This document shows, one piece after another, positions 6,031 to 8,525 of a DNA stretch of 8,525 bases. The position numbers and the translations under genes are program-made. Below the pieces are notes generated by a model. That model was not told the DNA's origin. It ran no database searches and saw only the letters and a list, made by a program, of their open reading frames with translations. Location: assembly GCA_018700655.1 (NCBI GenBank), contig JABIUG010000100.1, positions 1-8,525 of the forward strand, written 5' to 3'. The first letter of the stretch is position 1; every line of letters begins with the position of its first letter. Origin of the DNA: Rhodospirillaceae bacterium. Its GTDB lineage: Bacteria; Pseudomonadota; Alphaproteobacteria; SP197.

Positions 6031-7233
6031 TCACAGCCCCAAGACGGCTTTGGCGATGATGTTCTTCTGCACTTCGGTCGAGCCACCCCAGATTGTGCCC
6101 TTGCGCAGGTTGAAGAACATGGTCGCGGCATATTCCGAAGCTTCGGGCCCCGCCAGGACCGCATTGCTGTCGCCCCCGGGCTGATCATCGAGCGCGAGAT
6201 GACCATAGGCGCCGATCGCTTCAATCATCAGGCCCATGATCTGCTGCTGCACTTCGGTACCACGAACCTTCAAGAGCGAGGCCTCGAACCCCATCGCATC
6301 GGGGCCGCCGGGCCCGAACAGGAATCGCTGTTCGGAAAGTTCGATCTGGCGCAGGGCAATCTCCGCCTTGGCGAGTTCCTGGGCAAAGGCGGTATCATCG
6401 ATCAGGCGGCCGCCCTGGGCGGGCTCCTCCGACGCAATCACTTTGAGACGCTGCAGCGTCGCCATGCTCCGGCTGAGATTGGCCGATCCGAAACGTTCCA
6501 TGCCCAGAATGTACTTGGCGATGCTCCAACCCTTGTCCTGCTCGCCCAGACGGTTGGCAACCGGCACACGGACATCGTCAAAGAAGGTCTGGTTCAGTTC
6601 GTCACCGCCTTCAAAGGTCTCGATTGGCGACACGGTCAGCCCGGGCATTGCCATGTCGACCAGCAACACCGTGATCCCATGCTGCTTCTTGCCGCTGGAA
6701 TCGGTCCGGAACAGGCCGAACATCCAGTTGGAATGCTGAGCGTCTGTGGTCCATATCTTGGTCCCGTTGATGACGTAATCATCACCGTCGCGCACCGCCT
6801 TGCACTGCAAGGAGGCGAGGTCTGATCCAGCATTGGGTTCGCTGTAACCCTGGCACAGCCGAATCTCACCGTTCGCAAGACCAGGCAGGAACCGCTCTCT
6901 TTGATCTTCAGTGCCGAACTCAATCAGGGCCGGACCGACCATCCCGGCCGAAAAGATGCTGAGTGGTGGGGCATCGTTGATTTCAAGTTCGCGTTCAAAA
7001 ATGTACTGCTGCTCGTAACTCCAGCCGGGACCGCCGTATTCCCTGGGCCAGCTTGGGCAGCTCCAGCCGCCTTGTTCGAACATGATCGCGTGCCAGCGCG
7101 TGATATCGAGATAATTCAGGCCATCGTGTTCATGCTGCACCTTGCGGCGCAGGTCATCGGGCAGTTTTGCGCGGATGACAGCGCGAACCTCGTCGCGAAA
7201 CTGCTCAAGCTCCGGGCTGAATTCGATATCCAT
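6031..7233 (-). CDS. Acyl-CoA dehydrogenase, catalytic subunit (FadE26-like)
   Basis: A 400-residue flavoprotein that introduces the alpha,beta double bond into an acyl-CoA and passes electrons to electron-transfer flavoprotein. Seen: CQGYSEPNAGSDLASL (127-142, substrate and FAD loop), INGTKIWTTDAQHSNWMF (155-172), GMERFGSA with Glu246 at the helix-G catalytic-base position used by FadE26 and isovaleryl-CoA dehydrogenase, and the C-terminal IWGGSTEVQKNIIAKAVLGL that binds FAD. The length agrees with FadE26-type enzymes. ATG at 7231-7233 has GGGGA about 8 bases upstream. It is the first gene of a three-gene operon (this gene, the second dehydrogenase, the CaiD-like hydratase) and divergent from an acyl-CoA synthetase. 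Substrates in relatives range from branched acyl-CoAs to steroid side chains, so the actual substrate is open. Confidence 0.92.
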   Translation of the reverse strand: MDIEFSPELEQFRDEVRAVIRAKLPDDLRRKVQHEHDGLNYLDITRWHAIMFEQGGWSCPSWPREYGGPGWSYEQQYIFERELEINDAPPLSIFSAGMVGPALIEFGTEDQRERFLPGLANGEIRLCQGYSEPNAGSDLASLQCKAVRDGDDYVINGTKIWTTDAQHSNWMFGLFRTDSSGKKQHGITVLLVDMAMPGLTVSPIETFEGGDELNQTFFDDVRVPVANRLGEQDKGWSIAKYILGMERFGSANLSRSMATLQRLKVIASEEPAQGGRLIDDTAFAQELAKAEIALRQIELSEQRFLFGPGGPDAMGFEASLLKVRGTEVQQQIMGLMIEAIGAYGHLALDDQPGGDSNAVLAGPEASEYAATMFFNLRKGTIWGGSTEVQKNIIAKAVLGL

Positions 7234-7248
7234 GAACGTTTCCCCGCA

Positions 7249-7262
7249 CGGTCACACGACCG
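7249..7262. repeat. Inverted repeat CGGTC-N4-GACCG in the operon leader
   Basis: Perfect 5-base arms around ACAC, located between the predicted promoter and the ribosome site of the - strand operon. It could form a small hairpin in the leader RNA or be a second half of an operator. Evidence is symmetry only. Confidence 0.25.
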
Positions 7263-7276
7263 GTAAAAGACAGCCC

Positions 7277-7306
7277 AAACTATGTTGCGCGGCGCGCAAG
7301 CGTCAA
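7277..7306 (-). promoter_or_regulatory. Promoter with embedded palindromic operator for the acyl-CoA dehydrogenase operon
   Basis: On the - strand TTGACG (7301-7306) and TAGTTT (7277-7282) are separated by 18 bases, and transcription from it would begin about 35-40 bases before the ATG at 7233. The spacer is filled by the 15-base palindrome TTGCGC-N3-GCGCAA (7285-7299; symmetric arms of 6). A regulator dimer bound there would block RNA polymerase, as TetR- or FadR-like repressors of acyl-CoA catabolism do. Because the synthetase gene starts at 7363 on the other strand, the same site could control both directions. No regulator gene is in the window. Confidence 0.45.
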
Positions 7307-7362
7307 CCAGAGTGCGCGCCATCAACCATCCCTGCCAGCCCATGTCACTGGAGATGACCCGC

Positions 7363-8525
7363 ATGGACCTGAAGCGTCTTCTCGACCCCTCCTCGATCGC
7401 GATCGTTGGAGCGTCCGAACGCCCCTCAATCGGGCGCACCATTCTCCAGGCCCTGGAAGTGCTGGGTTATCAGGGCGCGGTCTATCCAGTTCATCCACGC
7501 AACGAGACCGTTTTGGGTCAGGCCTGCTACGTCAGCCTCGACGCGGTTCCCGGGCCGATTGATCTGGTCGCGATCTGCCTGGGCAAGGAACGCATTCTTG
7601 GCGAGGTCGAGAAAGCTGCTGCCCTGGGGGTTGGTGCGATCGTGATCTACAGCGGCGGCTTTGCCGAAGCCGGTGATGAAGGCCGGGCACAACAGGACGA
7701 GATCGTGCGGTTGTGCAGGGAAAACAACATCGTGCTGTGCGGGCCCAACTGCATGGGCGTGATGGGCCTGCATCAGGGCAGCCACGCCTACATGATGGAT
7801 ATCCTCGATGCCGATGCCCTGCGCGGTAATGTCGGGTTGATCTCGCAGAGCGGTTCGATCTCGATCGGGATGCTGACTGATACCCGCCGTTACGGTTTCA
7901 GCCACATCATCTCGACCGGCAACGAGGCGTTGATCAGCACCGCCGCCTACATAGAATACCTGATTGATGACCCAGAGACAGGGATCATCGCGCTTTTCTC
8001 GGAATCGATTAAGGAACCCGACCGTTTCGTCGCTGCACTCGACCGCGCAGCACAGATGGGCAAACCGGTTGTTGTGCTCAAGGCCGGCAAGTCAGCGCGA
8101 GCCGCCGCGGCGATCCAGACCCACACCGGCGGGATGGCCGGCCAGGCGCAAGTCTTTTCCGCGGTCCTGAAGGCACATCACGCAATTGAAGTGAACGACC
8201 TCGAGGAACTGACCGAGGTCCTGTCTGTGCTCCAGGGCGCACGCCTGCCCACAGGCGACCGGATCGCGGTAGTCACCGGTTCGGGTGGCCATGCTGAGCT
8301 GCTGCTCGACATGTCGAGCCGTGCCGGCATCAACCTGCCACCTCTGCCCATAAAAACCCGTGAGACGATTGAAGCCGGTGTCGGTTCACTGACCGGTGAT
8401 GGCAATCCGATCGATGCCTGGGGCCAGGGCGATTTCTCGGAAAACTTTACGCTCGCTTTCGGCGAGGCCGCCAGCTCCGGCGCCTATGACGCGGTCGTCC
8501 TGTCGATCGATGCCAATGACGGCCA
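7363..8525 (+). CDS. ADP-forming acyl-CoA synthetase (acetate-CoA ligase type), N-terminal part
   Basis: The first 387 codons of an NDP-forming acyl-CoA synthetase, which makes acyl-CoA from acid, CoA and ATP through a phosphohistidine. The gene runs off the right edge. Seen: the CoA-binding Rossmann domain (IAIVGAS at 12-18, VYPVHPRNE, CGPNCMGVMG at 126-135), then the succinyl-CoA ligase-like domains (SQSGSISIGML at 161-171, STGNEA at 184-189) and THTGGMAG with His254 as the expected phosphorylated histidine. The next domain starts RIAVVTGSGGHAELL (300-314), where relatives usually have a glycine/proline-rich SGGPG, so the GGH is slightly unusual. ATG at 7363 has GGAG 9 bases upstream; in-frame ATGs at 7342 and 7354 lack a usable site. 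An ATP-grasp domain may follow on the same chain beyond the window. It is divergent from the dehydrogenase operon and is the probable activating step of that pathway. Confidence 0.9.
   Translation, partial: MDLKRLLDPSSIAIVGASERPSIGRTILQALEVLGYQGAVYPVHPRNETVLGQACYVSLDAVPGPIDLVAICLGKERILGEVEKAAALGVGAIVIYSGGFAEAGDEGRAQQDEIVRLCRENNIVLCGPNCMGVMGLHQGSHAYMMDILDADALRGNVGLISQSGSISIGMLTDTRRYGFSHIISTGNEALISTAAYIEYLIDDPETGIIALFSESIKEPDRFVAALDRAAQMGKPVVVLKAGKSARAAAAIQTHTGGMAGQAQVFSAVLKAHHAIEVNDLEELTEVLSVLQGARLPTGDRIAVVTGSGGHAELLLDMSSRAGINLPPLPIKTRETIEAGVGSLTGDGNPIDAWGQGDFSENFTLAFGEAASSGAYDAVVLSIDANDG

Noticed and set aside
6021..6224. N-terminal extension of the smaller acyl-CoA dehydrogenase
   Set aside because: The extra residues overlap the upstream gene, are Arg/Ser/Pro-rich and lack family similarity; the conserved N-terminus starts at the ATG at 6020 behind a ribosome site.
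5959..6825. Open frame of 288 codons on the + strand across the two dehydrogenase genes
   Set aside because: It spans the junction of two well-supported - strand genes and has shadow-like composition.
1..8525. CRISPR array, tRNA, rRNA, riboswitch, phage or defence genes
   Set aside because: No regularly spaced repeats, cloverleaf-like sequence, rRNA motif or defence-type domain was found on either strand.

Overview
The window is GC-rich, densely coded DNA from a bacterium, most likely a proteobacterium and probably an alphaproteobacterium. That placement is inferred from base composition, the Si-specific soluble transhydrogenase and the catabolic gene types; there is no rRNA or other marker to fix it. 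No gap between genes exceeds 300 bases. No tRNA, rRNA, CRISPR array or defence system is visible.

Left part (1-2304): the window opens with what looks like the last 125 bases of an insertion sequence, probably IS3-type. It carries the C-terminal tail of a transposase on the + strand and a terminal TG...CA-type end. This element cuts an SMP-30/gluconolactonase gene on the - strand, which keeps about two thirds of its propeller and loses its third metal ligand. Divergent from it lies a soluble NAD(P) transhydrogenase gene (sthA) broken by one frameshift at about 1681. The frameshift is best explained by loss of one copy of a 7-base tandem repeat or by loss of a single G. Two neighbouring damaged genes suggest local decay, although a sequencing error in sthA cannot be excluded.

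Middle part (2327-4050): a small NTF2/SnoaL-fold protein (- strand) is divergent from an LLM-class (bacterial luciferase-like) flavin monooxygenase of the RutA/SfnG type (+ strand). They share an 86-base promoter region with two short inverted repeats.

Right part (4054-8525): a - strand operon carries two acyl-CoA dehydrogenase genes 10 bases apart and a CaiD-like enoyl-CoA hydratase 23 bases further on. Divergent from it is an ADP-forming acyl-CoA synthetase (acetate-CoA ligase type) that runs off the window end. The shared 129-base region holds a convincing promoter for the operon with a 15-base palindrome exactly inside its -35/-10 spacer, a typical repressor layout. The pair of unequal dehydrogenases looks like an alpha2-beta2 heteromeric enzyme, in which only the 400-residue subunit keeps the catalytic glutamate. 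Together these genes can activate an acid to its CoA thioester, oxidise it to the enoyl-CoA and hydrate it; the flavin monooxygenase may feed the pathway. The substrate cannot be read from the sequence. No wholly new system is evident; the main points of interest are the heteromeric dehydrogenase operon with its operator and the two gene-inactivation events.
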